Assembly (NCBI GenBank): GCA_900315835.1
Contig: ONAR01000010.1
Coordinates: 41,255-105,254, forward strand
Direction of reading: 5' to 3'
Source of the DNA: an uncultured Prevotella sp.
Lineage (GTDB): Bacteria; Bacteroidota; Bacteroidia; Bacteroidales; Bacteroidaceae
DNA length: 64,000 bases
This document shows, piece by piece, positions 49,708 through 58,004 of this stretch (position 1 is its first letter; each line of letters starts with the position of its first letter). Both the position numbers and the translations under genes were made by a program. Under the pieces are notes generated by a model, which searched no databases, was not told the DNA's origin, and saw only the letters and a list, made by a program, of their open reading frames with translations.

Positions 49708-50949
49708 ATGAAATTCGATACAATCATAATAGGTGGAGGACTGAGCGGACTGACCTGTGGCATCGCACTCGCCGAGGCAGGCAAGCAGGTAGCCATCGTA
49801 AGCGCCGGTCAAAGCAACTTGCATTTCAATTCCGGTTCGTTTGACCTCGTCGGCTACCACAACGGCGAAGAAGTCAAGAACCCCTTAACGGCGCTTGGGC
49901 AGTTGTCCGAGAACCATCCCTATCATAAGCTCAGCAACCCCGATGTACTTGCCAACCGGGCGCGTAAGCTCTTGGAGGAAGCCGGCATCCAAACGGTGGG
50001 CGACAACCAAAAGAACCACTACCGCCTCTCCCCCGTAGGCAAACTTATTCCCGCATGGCTGACGATGGAGGGGCTCTTCACGGTAAACAGCGCCGAGGAA
50101 CTGAAGGGCAAGCGCATCTGCTTGGCCAACATCACGGGCTTCCTCGACTTTCCGGTGCCCTACCTCGCCGATGCCCTACGCGGCTATGGCGCTGAGGTAA
50201 CGCTTAGCACCGTCACCACCCCGCTTTTAGAGCATGCGCGGCAGAGTCCGTCAGAGATGCGCGCCACCAATATCGCCAACTACCTCTCCGACGACGAGCA
50301 CCTGCAAGAGGTGGCGGGAGCACTGAAGCAAAAAGTGTCGCCAGCCAAGGCCGGCCAGCTGCTGTTGCCCGCCGTATTGGGCATCGCCAACGACCATGCC
50401 GCAAAACGCCTGCAACAACTGATGCCTGTTGAGACAAAATTCGTGGCGACCATGCCTCCCTCGGTACCCGGCACCCGCATCCAGACCGCGCTCCGCCGAT
50501 ATTTCCAAAAGCTCGGCGGCACGCTGATCGCCAACGATACGGTCATCAAAGGAGACATTGAGAACAACAAAGTGGTGCGCGTCTATACGGAGAATCTGGT
50601 CGAGACGCCGCTCGAGGCCAATCAGTTCGTGCTTGCCACCGGCTCATTCCTCAACGGCGGCATGGCCTCCAACTACGACGGCATCTTCGAGCCCATCTTC
50701 CACCTCGACGTGGATGGCAGCAACAAACGGACCGACTGGACTGCCGACAAGCTCTTCGACCGTCAACCGTATCAGTCGTATGGGGTCAAGACCGACAGCC
50801 TCTTCCTCGTCAGCAAAGACAATACCGTCATCGATAACGTGTACGCTATCGGTGCCATACTGAGCGGCAACGATCCGCGGATGGCCACCTCAACGGGCGT
50901 TGACCTGCTCACGGCGCTGTCGGTGGCGTCATCTATCGCGCAGATGTGA
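49708..50949 (+). CDS. glpB: Anaerobic glycerol-3-phosphate dehydrogenase, subunit B
   Basis: 413 residues. The FAD-binding start is DTIIIGGGLSGLTCGIALAE, with NLHFNSGSFDLVGY and the C-terminal VYAIGAILSGNDPRMATSTG closing the flavin site. GlpB links GlpA to the membrane subunit and transfers electrons to the quinone pool, coupling to fumarate respiration in anaerobes. Gene order and spacing (6 bp after glpA, 37 bp before glpC) match the complex. Confidence 0.94.
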   Translation: MKFDTIIIGGGLSGLTCGIALAEAGKQVAIVSAGQSNLHFNSGSFDLVGYHNGEEVKNPLTALGQLSENHPYHKLSNPDVLANRARKLLEEAGIQTVGDNQKNHYRLSPVGKLIPAWLTMEGLFTVNSAEELKGKRICLANITGFLDFPVPYLADALRGYGAEVTLSTVTTPLLEHARQSPSEMRATNIANYLSDDEHLQEVAGALKQKVSPAKAGQLLLPAVLGIANDHAAKRLQQLMPVETKFVATMPPSVPGTRIQTALRRYFQKLGGTLIANDTVIKGDIENNKVVRVYTENLVETPLEANQFVLATGSFLNGGMASNYDGIFEPIFHLDVDGSNKRTDWTADKLFDRQPYQSYGVKTDSLFLVSKDNTVIDNVYAIGAILSGNDPRMATSTGVDLLTALSVASSIAQM

Positions 50950-50986
50950 TAGCTAAAAGATTATAACCCCTTAGAAGATTAAAGCT

Positions 50987-52246
50987 ATGCAAGATAAGAT
51001 TCAACTATTAAACCTCAGCGCCCACGACTATGAGCAATGCCTGAAGTGCAGCATCTGTACGGTTTATTGCCCCGTCTCAACCGTGGAGCCTGAATACCCC
51101 GGTCCTAAGCATGCCGGACCCGACTTGCTGCGCTATCGGCTGAAAGACCCCGACTTCTTCAACGAGACGCTCAAGCTTTGCCTCAATTGTAAGCGTTGCG
51201 AGGTAGCCTGCCCCCACGGTGTCAAGGTGGGAGACATCATCCAGGCCGCACGCATCGCGTACAGCACGCATTCGCCGAGCTTGCGCGACCGTATGCTCGC
51301 CAGCACCGATTTCGTCGGTTCGATGGCTACGCTGGTGGCGCCGTTGACCAACTTCTTCCTCGGCCTCAAACCGGCCAAGACGGTGCTCGACAAGGTGATG
51401 AAGATTGACCGCCACCGCCAATTCCCCGCCTATTCTGCAACAAAGTTCGAGACATGGTTCCATCGCCACGCCGAGGCTGAGCAGCAGCATTACAACCGGT
51501 TCGTAAGCTATTTCCACGGATGCTACGTCAACTATAACTTCCCCAAGCTCGGCCAGGACTTCGTCAAGATTATGAACGCATGCGGTTATGGTGTTCATCT
51601 CTTGGGGAAGGAGAAATGCTGCGGTGTGGCACTCATCGCCAACGGCCTCTCGGGTCAGGCCAAGAAGCAGGGCGAGGTCAACATCGCGTCGATGGAGAAG
51701 GCAGTGGATGCCCGCAACGAAGCCGTGCTCACGACGAGCTCGACGTGTACGTTCACCATGCGCGACGAATACAAAGACCTGCTGAAGATTGACAATGCCA
51801 AGGTCCGCGAGCACCTCATGCTCGCCACCCGCTTCCTTTGCCAGAAGATGGATGAGGGAAAAATCAAGTTCGCCTTCCGCAAGGACTTCCATAAGAAAGT
51901 GGCCTATCATACGGCCTGCCACATGGAGCGCATGGGGTGGAGCATTTATTCCATCCAACTGCTGAAGATGATTCCAGGCCTCGACCTCACCATCCTCGAC
52001 AGTCACTGCTGCGGCATCGCGGGTACTTATGGCTTCAAGAAAGAGAACTACGAGCGCTCACAGAAGATTGGCGCCCCACTCTTCGAACAAATCAAAGCCG
52101 TCAACCCCGACAGCGTCGCCACCGACTGCGAGACCTGCAAATGGCAGATTGAGATGTCTACCGGCTACCCCGTCGACAATCCCGTCTCACTCCTTGCCGA
52201 GGCACTCGACGTGGAAGCGACGCGGAAACTGAACGAAGGACGATAA
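50987..52246 (+). CDS. glpC: Anaerobic glycerol-3-phosphate dehydrogenase, subunit C
   Basis: 419 residues. Two ferredoxin-type clusters: CLKCSICTVYC at 18-28 and CLNCKRCEVAC around 64-74. Two CCG domains follow (GKEKCCGVAL and DSHCCGIAGTYGF) which may ligate a further Fe-S or heme group. GlpC anchors GlpAB to the membrane and passes electrons to menaquinone. A terminator follows, marking the right end of the glycerol-phosphate locus. Confidence 0.95.
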   Translation: MQDKIQLLNLSAHDYEQCLKCSICTVYCPVSTVEPEYPGPKHAGPDLLRYRLKDPDFFNETLKLCLNCKRCEVACPHGVKVGDIIQAARIAYSTHSPSLRDRMLASTDFVGSMATLVAPLTNFFLGLKPAKTVLDKVMKIDRHRQFPAYSATKFETWFHRHAEAEQQHYNRFVSYFHGCYVNYNFPKLGQDFVKIMNACGYGVHLLGKEKCCGVALIANGLSGQAKKQGEVNIASMEKAVDARNEAVLTTSSTCTFTMRDEYKDLLKIDNAKVREHLMLATRFLCQKMDEGKIKFAFRKDFHKKVAYHTACHMERMGWSIYSIQLLKMIPGLDLTILDSHCCGIAGTYGFKKENYERSQKIGAPLFEQIKAVNPDSVATDCETCKWQIEMSTGYPVDNPVSLLAEALDVEATRKLNEGR

Positions 52247-52286
52247 CTGAAGACGGATAAGATAAGGCTATGTCGCTATAAACTGA

Positions 52287-52326
52287 CGCCCCTGACTGCT
52301 GCTATCACCAGTCAGGAGCGCTTTTC
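52287..52326 (+). terminator. Terminator after glpC
   Basis: CGCCCCTGACTG (52287-52298) pairs with CAGTCAGGAGCG (52309-52320) with one mismatch and a 10-nt loop, followed by CTTTTC. Confidence 0.82.
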
Positions 52327-52342
52327 GTAAATTACAAGGAAA

Positions 52343-52936
52343 TTGTTCTTCCCTAAGGAGAAACATGCCATCTTCCGTGACTTGGGGCTGTTCCTTTTCA
52401 TGTATCTTGGCGATGGACAAAACTTGGCAGACACGCTACGATTGACCTACGACGAGCGGTATTTTGCCACCCACGGCAAGCAGCTGCGGTTCCTGCGCAA
52501 CAAGACCAAGGACCGCAACGAGAGCGCAAGCGAGGTGATCTTTCCCGTGACTGAGGAACTGCAAAAGATTATGGACCAGTATGCCAGTGAGCCAAAATTG
52601 GGCAAATACATTGTCTTATCTGAAGAGCAATATTCTACCGGCATTCCTACCATTCAATCTGCATTAAAGGAAAACGGATCTCCCAAGGCTGAATTCGTGA
52701 CTGATGACATCCGAAGCTTTACAGAGGTATTCATTCCTGTACATACAAGCATAGGTAAGCCAATTTCTAATACGAATGAAGTCAAAGGAAAGTGTTCTGA
52801 CCCAAGAAACGACCCAAGAAATGGCCCAAGAAACGGGCCTGCCCCAAATTTTCTGAAAAATCTGTCGAAAACAGGAGGCCTGTCCTTGCAGGATGCCGCT
52901 TGCGCTAACTTTGCAAAGGAAAAATCAGAGGCGTAA
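52343..52936 (+). pseudogene. Tyrosine-recombinase (integrase) remnant
   Basis: The open frame has no ATG start and begins inside the catalytic domain. FLFMYLGDGQNLADTLRL then LRFLRNKTKDR and ITxP-like IFPVTEELQKIMDQYA look like the first part of the catalytic domain of Bacteroidetes phage/transposon integrases. The Arg-His-x-x-Arg and Tyr parts are missing. From about residue 125 the translation is unrelated, with a short tandem (DPRNDPRNGPRN) and then promoter-like DNA. It is best read as a truncated integrase plus run-on, and it marks an old insertion site next to glpC. Confidence 0.65.
52886..52913 (+). promoter_or_regulatory. Promoter candidate ahead of the structured non-coding segment
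   Basis: TTGC (52886-52889) and TAACTTTG (52906-52913), followed by CAAAGG, fit the Bacteroidetes -33/-7 pattern. Transcription would start near 52920, just before the GTGTGG that begins the proposed intron fragment. Confidence 0.5.
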
Positions 52937-52937
52937 G

Positions 52938-53460
52938 GTGTGGCGGAGTAAGGAAACCAGTAGGACAAGTGAAAATTCTGACCTCATGAGGTACACGCCA
53001 AGTATTCCACATCTGGAAGTTCGTGCGTCCTGCCGCATGGAAGCTCAGAAAGCGAGATACAGAATGCCGGTCACCATGTAAGTGAGGAGTTCGCAATAAG
53101 AGATGGCCATACATCTTGCAGGTAGTGGCTACGGCTATGACGAGTGAGCAGCAGAGAGCCATCCGAAATGGCAGTGTCCGGTGAGAAGCGAGCGCCTGGC
53201 GCGCACGTCCTTGTGGGGGAGCCAACCACAGTTCCCCGGTGGATTACATGGAAGGTCTGTCTGGAGGATGCCTCACCCCTGGTTCCCGTTCAACAATATA
53301 AATTCAGAGATGGCCATGGAAGCGTCCGCCAATGAGTTCCATGACAGCGTGCAGGCATAATCGTCCGAGAAGTCAGCGCAGCGCCATCGGGGAGGTGTAC
53401 GCCAAGAAGGGCGAGACAGTAGGCCATAGCCTTGGACTATAGCATGAGTGCTTAGGAACG
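52938..53460 (+). mobile_element. Probable group II intron 5' ribozyme fragment, lacking its maturase
   Basis: About 520 bp with no credible gene on either strand. It begins GTGTGG, matching the GUGYG 5' end of group II introns. It continues with segments that look like domain I of LtrB-type introns (AAGCTCAGAAAGCGAGATAC, then AGAATGCCGG) and a later stretch GTCCGAGAAGTCAGCGCAGC before AAGAAGGGCGAGACAGTAGG, like domains II-III. I see no reverse transcriptase frame and no domain V (GAGCC...GAAA...GGTTC) in the window. It is therefore either a 5' fragment or a different structured RNA. It lies directly after the integrase remnant. Confidence 0.5.
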
Positions 53461-53519
53461 GTATTGCGCACCCCTCCTACTGGAGGGGCCAGGGGGAGGC
53501 CGGAACATTTCCGCTAAGA

Positions 53520-54524
53520 TCAATGGGCGACATGCCTCCGGATGGAGGTGGCCAAAAGGAGAAGCAAAGTTCGGTAAGGCGCTGGTGGTGGCTCAGCTGA
53601 TGCCGAGGATGGTCGGTGACGCCCTCGCCGCCCAAGCCGAAGGTGCGCAGCACCGCTGGCAAGGTGCAGCCAGCCCACAGGGCGGCGCACGAAAAGGGGC
53701 CGGACACCGAAGCGGTTGTCGCCTTCGCCGTGGATGACATCACGGCGTTGGCGAGATTTAATTTTTTCTATGTTCATCTTTGCAATGTCCTCGAGCGAAT
53801 AGCCGAGGTCATTGGCAATGGAAGTGAGATACCAAAGCACATCGCCGAGTTCCTTGGCAATCTCCTTGCGGTTGCTTTCATCGAAGCTGCCGCCATGGTC
53901 ACGGATGACCTTCTTCACTTTATCGGCAACTTCGCCAGTCTCACCGGCAAGGCCGATGGTTGGGTAGATCACTTTGATGCCCTCATTATAGATGCGAGTG
54001 GAACTCGCTTCGGTTTCATATTCATCAAAAGTCATACTTCGTTTCTCCTCTTCTATCTCTGGTTCTAATGGCCTTGGCTCGGGCTTCCGTTCCATGCGCC
54101 TCATATTGAGGAACGGTCTGATATCATTGAAGAGCTGAGCAAGGTTGACAATCTTGTTGTCGGCCATAGCCCTGATGTGTTGGAACAGTCCATTAGGGCT
54201 GCGTCCCATCTTGTCGGCTATCTCCTCGATGCTGTTCGACTGGTGGAACATGCTGAGCAGGAGCTTGTCGTCGGCTGGCGTGTAAGGACGGCCAAAGTTC
54301 ACATAGACACCGGACACTGGGAGTGTCTGGTTCTGCTGCCGTTCCTTGAAGCCCTCGGTCACTACGCCTGTATTGAGCGCCGACAGCTTGCGCGCTTGGA
54401 AAAGCACGGCAACGTTCGTGCGCCTCTCCAAAGCCTTGGTGATTTCACCGAGGCTCGAGCCAGCCTTGGCCATCGTCTTGATGGTCTCGTTCTCCTTGGT
54501 TGTCCAGAATAATTTGAATGACAT
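53520..54524 (-). CDS. MazG-type nucleotide pyrophosphohydrolase with N-terminal HTH repeats and a run-on C-terminus
   Basis: 334 residues. Residues 1-120 contain two Myb/SANT-like or HTH units (FWTTKENETIKTMAKAGSSL; YTPADDKLLLSMFHQSNSIE). Residues about 165-271 are a MazG-like all-alpha NTP pyrophosphatase: IYPTIGLAGETGEVADKVKK and KEIAKELGDVLWYLTSIAND supply the metal-binding Glu/Asp set. Relatives normally stop at a GxGDNR end; here that ends at Arg271 (codon 53712-53714) and 63 Arg/Pro-rich residues follow, apparently from foreign DNA at a junction. It starts 1 bp after the radical SAM stop and is the last gene of the five-gene island operon. Confidence 0.82.
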   Translation of the reverse strand: MSFKLFWTTKENETIKTMAKAGSSLGEITKALERRTNVAVLFQARKLSALNTGVVTEGFKERQQNQTLPVSGVYVNFGRPYTPADDKLLLSMFHQSNSIEEIADKMGRSPNGLFQHIRAMADNKIVNLAQLFNDIRPFLNMRRMERKPEPRPLEPEIEEEKRSMTFDEYETEASSTRIYNEGIKVIYPTIGLAGETGEVADKVKKVIRDHGGSFDESNRKEIAKELGDVLWYLTSIANDLGYSLEDIAKMNIEKIKSRQRRDVIHGEGDNRFGVRPLFVRRPVGWLHLASGAAHLRLGRRGRHRPSSASAEPPPAPYRTLLLLLATSIRRHVAH

Positions 54525-54525
54525 A

Positions 54526-56430
54526 TTATGAATTAAGCTCTTCCTCGAATTCCTTTTTCAACTTATACAATTCTGAGTTGTGGTCAGCAATCTCACCTCT
54601 ATAATTCTTGTAGTAGGTTAAAATATGCTGGAACTTCTTATTATCTGTAAGTTGCTCAATATTATTGAAATCGTTTTTGAAGATTATCGGATATAACTCC
54701 TCTTTTTCAGAATCCGAAAGTGTTGCCATTTCTTCTCTCCACTTCTGAGTATAACCCAAATGCTCAAAGAATAGGCGAAATAAGATGAATGTCTCTGGCA
54801 TAATCAGTAATTCCATATATTCATCTACATTTCGACCAAAAGCTTTTTCAAAGAAGCTGACGCCACGTCCGATCTTACCTTTTGTAGCATTAAGTATAGC
54901 TTGTACTGCTCTGATATATTTCCGGTTCCAATGTTCACCTATATAATCTCTATCATGGCTATGTTCTCCTCGGATCGGATGGTACTTCATCGGGAAAGAG
55001 TAGATACTCACATTGAGTTCCTCGCATAAGTCCACATTTACACGAAGTCGATGGTATAAATCTTCTGGCTTATCTCTGAAATTATATAGCAGATAATTTG
55101 AGAAGTCAGTTATGCCATGCTCCACACTCATGGTAAGCGCCTTTCTGTAGGCTTTTTCCGTTTTGACATCATCAAAGGCGATTCGAAGAGGGCGAACAGG
55201 TATCTGAGCAAGAAGCGATACACGTTCTTCTGTAAAAAGGCGTGCGTCTACCCCTTGATTAAAATCTATAAAACGAATTCTTCCTTTAGATTTTGAATAG
55301 ATCCTATCAAAGAATGGTGCAAAGATATGATATGATTCAAGCAAATTCTCTCGCGTACAAGTCTCAGGATGGAGGAGCGAGAAAGCCTCTCTATAACCAT
55401 ATATCTCTACTTTTAACCTCTCTGTGAAGATCTTTGTTTCATTGAGATTCTTTAATAACTTGTAGCACTTACGAATATAGGCGCGGTTGTTCATACCTAA
55501 CCTTAAATTTCGTATTGCAATATCGTATAGGTTAGGCTGAACAAATTTTGTATGCTTATCAAACCCGCAAGACTTGATGTCTTCTATAATGTCAGGAAGG
55601 TTCGGTGAAGCCAATACGTTATTGTCCATCAGAAGTAAATTCTGCTGCTCGCCATACAGCCTTCTAGTTCTCGCAATGCGATCATGTAAAGGCAGATAAT
55701 TGGAGAAATGCGGCTCCAAGATAGGAACGGCGCAAAATGGGCAATGGCGAATACATCCACGAGTTGAATAGCTGAAATATCCATTATTATCAGGATAAAC
55801 ATAATCTATCTCATCAAGAATGGAATAATCAAGCGGTAATTCGTCGATGTTATGCTCGTCATCAGGATCGATGTCTCCTTTTCCGAGAACTCCGACCCAG
55901 GGTTTTATACCTGTTGCTTTCTCAATTTCATCAGGCTGGATAGATGCAAGAATACCACCAACCATCAAATTCTTCTTATCCTTGACCATCGTCTTGGCGA
56001 ATTCAATGGTTTCAATGGTTTGCTTCCAGTAAAATGTGAACAACGTTGTTACTCCAACCCAATCCCAACGAGGATGTTTCTTGTACTCTCCGCTCCAATA
56101 GAATTTCTTGTAATGTTCTATCCACGGGTATATGAGAATAGACATATCGGAATCATTGATACCGATATGTTCCAAATCAGCCCGCTTGCGAGTTTTAATA
56201 TATTGCATTATTCGGTCTGCACGTAGTTTCCAATTGATAGAGCTATCAAGGCTTGCAAACTTCTCAATGCATTCCTCTGTTATCTGTCGTAAGACAAAGA
56301 ACTTTAAGTCTCCTTTATAGAATACAACATCATCGCCACGCATTCGAAAATACGTGGCGAGTTTCATTAATGCAATAGGAGGAAATTTGTTTTTATAGTT
56401 GGGCTCCAATAAAAGAACTCGACGCTTCAT
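54526..56430 (-). CDS. Radical SAM protein with B12-binding-like N-terminus
   Basis: 634 residues. The start (MKRRVLLLEPNYKNKFPPIA LMKLATYFRMRGDDV, shown in two parts) is like the B12-binding fold seen in many radical SAM enzymes. The cluster motif is GCIRHCPFC with Cys226, Cys230 and Cys233 (CxxxCxxC). MDNNVLASPNLPDIIED and VDARLFTEERVSLLAQ are SAM-barrel strands. The C-terminal 150 residues are helical with no motif I know. The substrate is unknown. It overlaps the GHKL ATPase stop by 4 bp and precedes the MazG gene by 1 bp, so it acts with the island proteins. Confidence 0.84.
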   Translation of the reverse strand: MKRRVLLLEPNYKNKFPPIALMKLATYFRMRGDDVVFYKGDLKFFVLRQITEECIEKFASLDSSINWKLRADRIMQYIKTRKRADLEHIGINDSDMSILIYPWIEHYKKFYWSGEYKKHPRWDWVGVTTLFTFYWKQTIETIEFAKTMVKDKKNLMVGGILASIQPDEIEKATGIKPWVGVLGKGDIDPDDEHNIDELPLDYSILDEIDYVYPDNNGYFSYSTRGCIRHCPFCAVPILEPHFSNYLPLHDRIARTRRLYGEQQNLLLMDNNVLASPNLPDIIEDIKSCGFDKHTKFVQPNLYDIAIRNLRLGMNNRAYIRKCYKLLKNLNETKIFTERLKVEIYGYREAFSLLHPETCTRENLLESYHIFAPFFDRIYSKSKGRIRFIDFNQGVDARLFTEERVSLLAQIPVRPLRIAFDDVKTEKAYRKALTMSVEHGITDFSNYLLYNFRDKPEDLYHRLRVNVDLCEELNVSIYSFPMKYHPIRGEHSHDRDYIGEHWNRKYIRAVQAILNATKGKIGRGVSFFEKAFGRNVDEYMELLIMPETFILFRLFFEHLGYTQKWREEMATLSDSEKEELYPIIFKNDFNNIEQLTDNKKFQHILTYYKNYRGEIADHNSELYKLKKEFEEELNS

Positions 56431-58001
56431 TTCGTTATATCCTCCTCTATTTTCTTTATCAAGATTGTGCTTAATTCCTCTGGGATGGCATTCTTGATGG
56501 ACTGATATATTTTACTAATCAATTTCTTTTCTTTTTTGTCAAACCGTGAGTAAATCGGTTTATCTGTGATAAATGTCGGTTTACCTGAAGACGGCTTAGA
56601 TGGCTGCTTCTTAGGTTTTACTTCCTTTGATGGTTTCTCCGGAATTATCTTATCAATAATCTGATTGATTGGTGAGTCTGTATTCTTATATTTCTCTATC
56701 AGCTCCGGAAGTTGTTTAGCAGCCTCTTCCTTCTTTTTCTGACTATCTTCTAATTTTGCTTGCCACTTTGCAGCTTCAGCTTTATCAGTAAAGCCCTGCT
56801 TTTCTTTCTCTTTGTATTCTTGTTCGGTCTTTTCTCCCTTCTCAATCGCCTTGTACCGGTTATTAATCTGAGAAACATCATAGCACAGTTTTCTCAGATT
56901 AATAAAATCAACCTTCATCAAAGTCTCGAATTCTGTACATTCAGGGCTTTCTCCAAAATAGTCTCTTCGTGAGTTAGGTATAAGCCCCTTGCTCACAGCA
57001 TGTATTTCACCAAAGAAATAATAAGAGAAGCGCTGATCATCCGTTTTCTCAAAGTATCTCTTACATAGTTCTGCATCACCAATCTGAATATTGCCGCAGC
57101 GTAAACGGATACCTCTGGCAATGTTAATTGGTTTCATCTGTCCTTTGAAACTTGACAAAGAATACCATCCCCAATACATGAGATCTCCATTCTTATCTAG
57201 ATGATATAGAAACGCAATGTCATGTATTGAGTCTACCTTTTTCTTGCCACCATTATTGTCTTCATAGATGTTAGAGGCATAAGGCTTATATATCTGGTCA
57301 TTATTGACATATACATTGTAAGTGTCAACACTTAGACCTTTTTCACGCATATAATCCTTTATCTTGCTTCTAAAAATGAAGTTCGTACTAATTTCAATCG
57401 GGGCAACCATAGAAAGGTATGTCCTTACCTCTTTTACATCTAGAAGTGTCTTATTGGTGACACCTTTCAAAATGACCTTAAAGTAATGCTTATCTTCATC
57501 TTCGCTTTCTTGCTTTATAGAGGTGACCCGCTTTAACACTTCCGAGGCCTCTTCCTGTTTATTGCGATCATTGATAAGGGTTCTCATCAAGTTTGCATCC
57601 CAAGTCATTATAGATTTTACACCTTCACCGAAATAAGATGTTTCGAAAATAAGTGTAGCACAATATCCCAGTCCGCCGAGTCGACCTATGCCTCTAAATC
57701 CCTTGTTTTCACCTCTCTTTTTTGTCGAGTGAGCAATATTTACGAGAATTGGGTAAACATGGTCCTTGGAAATGCCAGTAGCATTATCTTCAATTGAAAT
57801 TTCTTTCTTTTTATCATTTATATTGACGAAGATAGTGCCTTCATCATGTCTCATAAGAGGATGTTCACCGCTTGATGCAATATCTATCTGATCTGCCGCA
57901 TTTTGGATATACTCGCGGTAGATAAATCGACAATCCTCATACATTCCGAGGGTTAACGATTCGATGACATCTTTTCCTATCTGTGGATCTTTATCAACCA
58001 T
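56427..58001 (-). CDS. GHKL (Hsp90/MORC-like) ATPase
   Basis: 524 residues. The Bergerat ATP fold is clear: N box REYIQNAADQID (Glu30, Asn34, Asp37), G1 box EDNATGIS near residue 72, and GFRGIGRLGGLGY near 102 (G2 lid). A transducer-like domain follows, then a coiled coil (KAEAAKWQAKLEDSQKKKEE...) and a Lys/Pro-rich linker to a helical C-terminus. This architecture resembles Hsp90-like or MORC-like clamps that close on DNA or partners with ATP. It lies 3 bp after the HerA gene and overlaps the radical SAM gene, so it is part of the same operon. Confidence 0.87.
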   Translation of the reverse strand: MVDKDPQIGKDVIESLTLGMYEDCRFIYREYIQNAADQIDIASSGEHPLMRHDEGTIFVNINDKKKEISIEDNATGISKDHVYPILVNIAHSTKKRGENKGFRGIGRLGGLGYCATLIFETSYFGEGVKSIMTWDANLMRTLINDRNKQEEASEVLKRVTSIKQESEDEDKHYFKVILKGVTNKTLLDVKEVRTYLSMVAPIEISTNFIFRSKIKDYMREKGLSVDTYNVYVNNDQIYKPYASNIYEDNNGGKKKVDSIHDIAFLYHLDKNGDLMYWGWYSLSSFKGQMKPINIARGIRLRCGNIQIGDAELCKRYFEKTDDQRFSYYFFGEIHAVSKGLIPNSRRDYFGESPECTEFETLMKVDFINLRKLCYDVSQINNRYKAIEKGEKTEQEYKEKEKQGFTDKAEAAKWQAKLEDSQKKKEEAAKQLPELIEKYKNTDSPINQIIDKIIPEKPSKEVKPKKQPSKPSSGKPTFITDKPIYSRFDKKEKKLISKIYQSIKNAIPEELSTILIKKIEEDITK

Positions 58002-58004
58002 CGC

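Noticed and set aside
52905-53225. 106-codon minus-strand frame in the intron-like segment
   Set aside because: It spans the promoter and presumed ribozyme; Cys/His/Pro-rich random composition.
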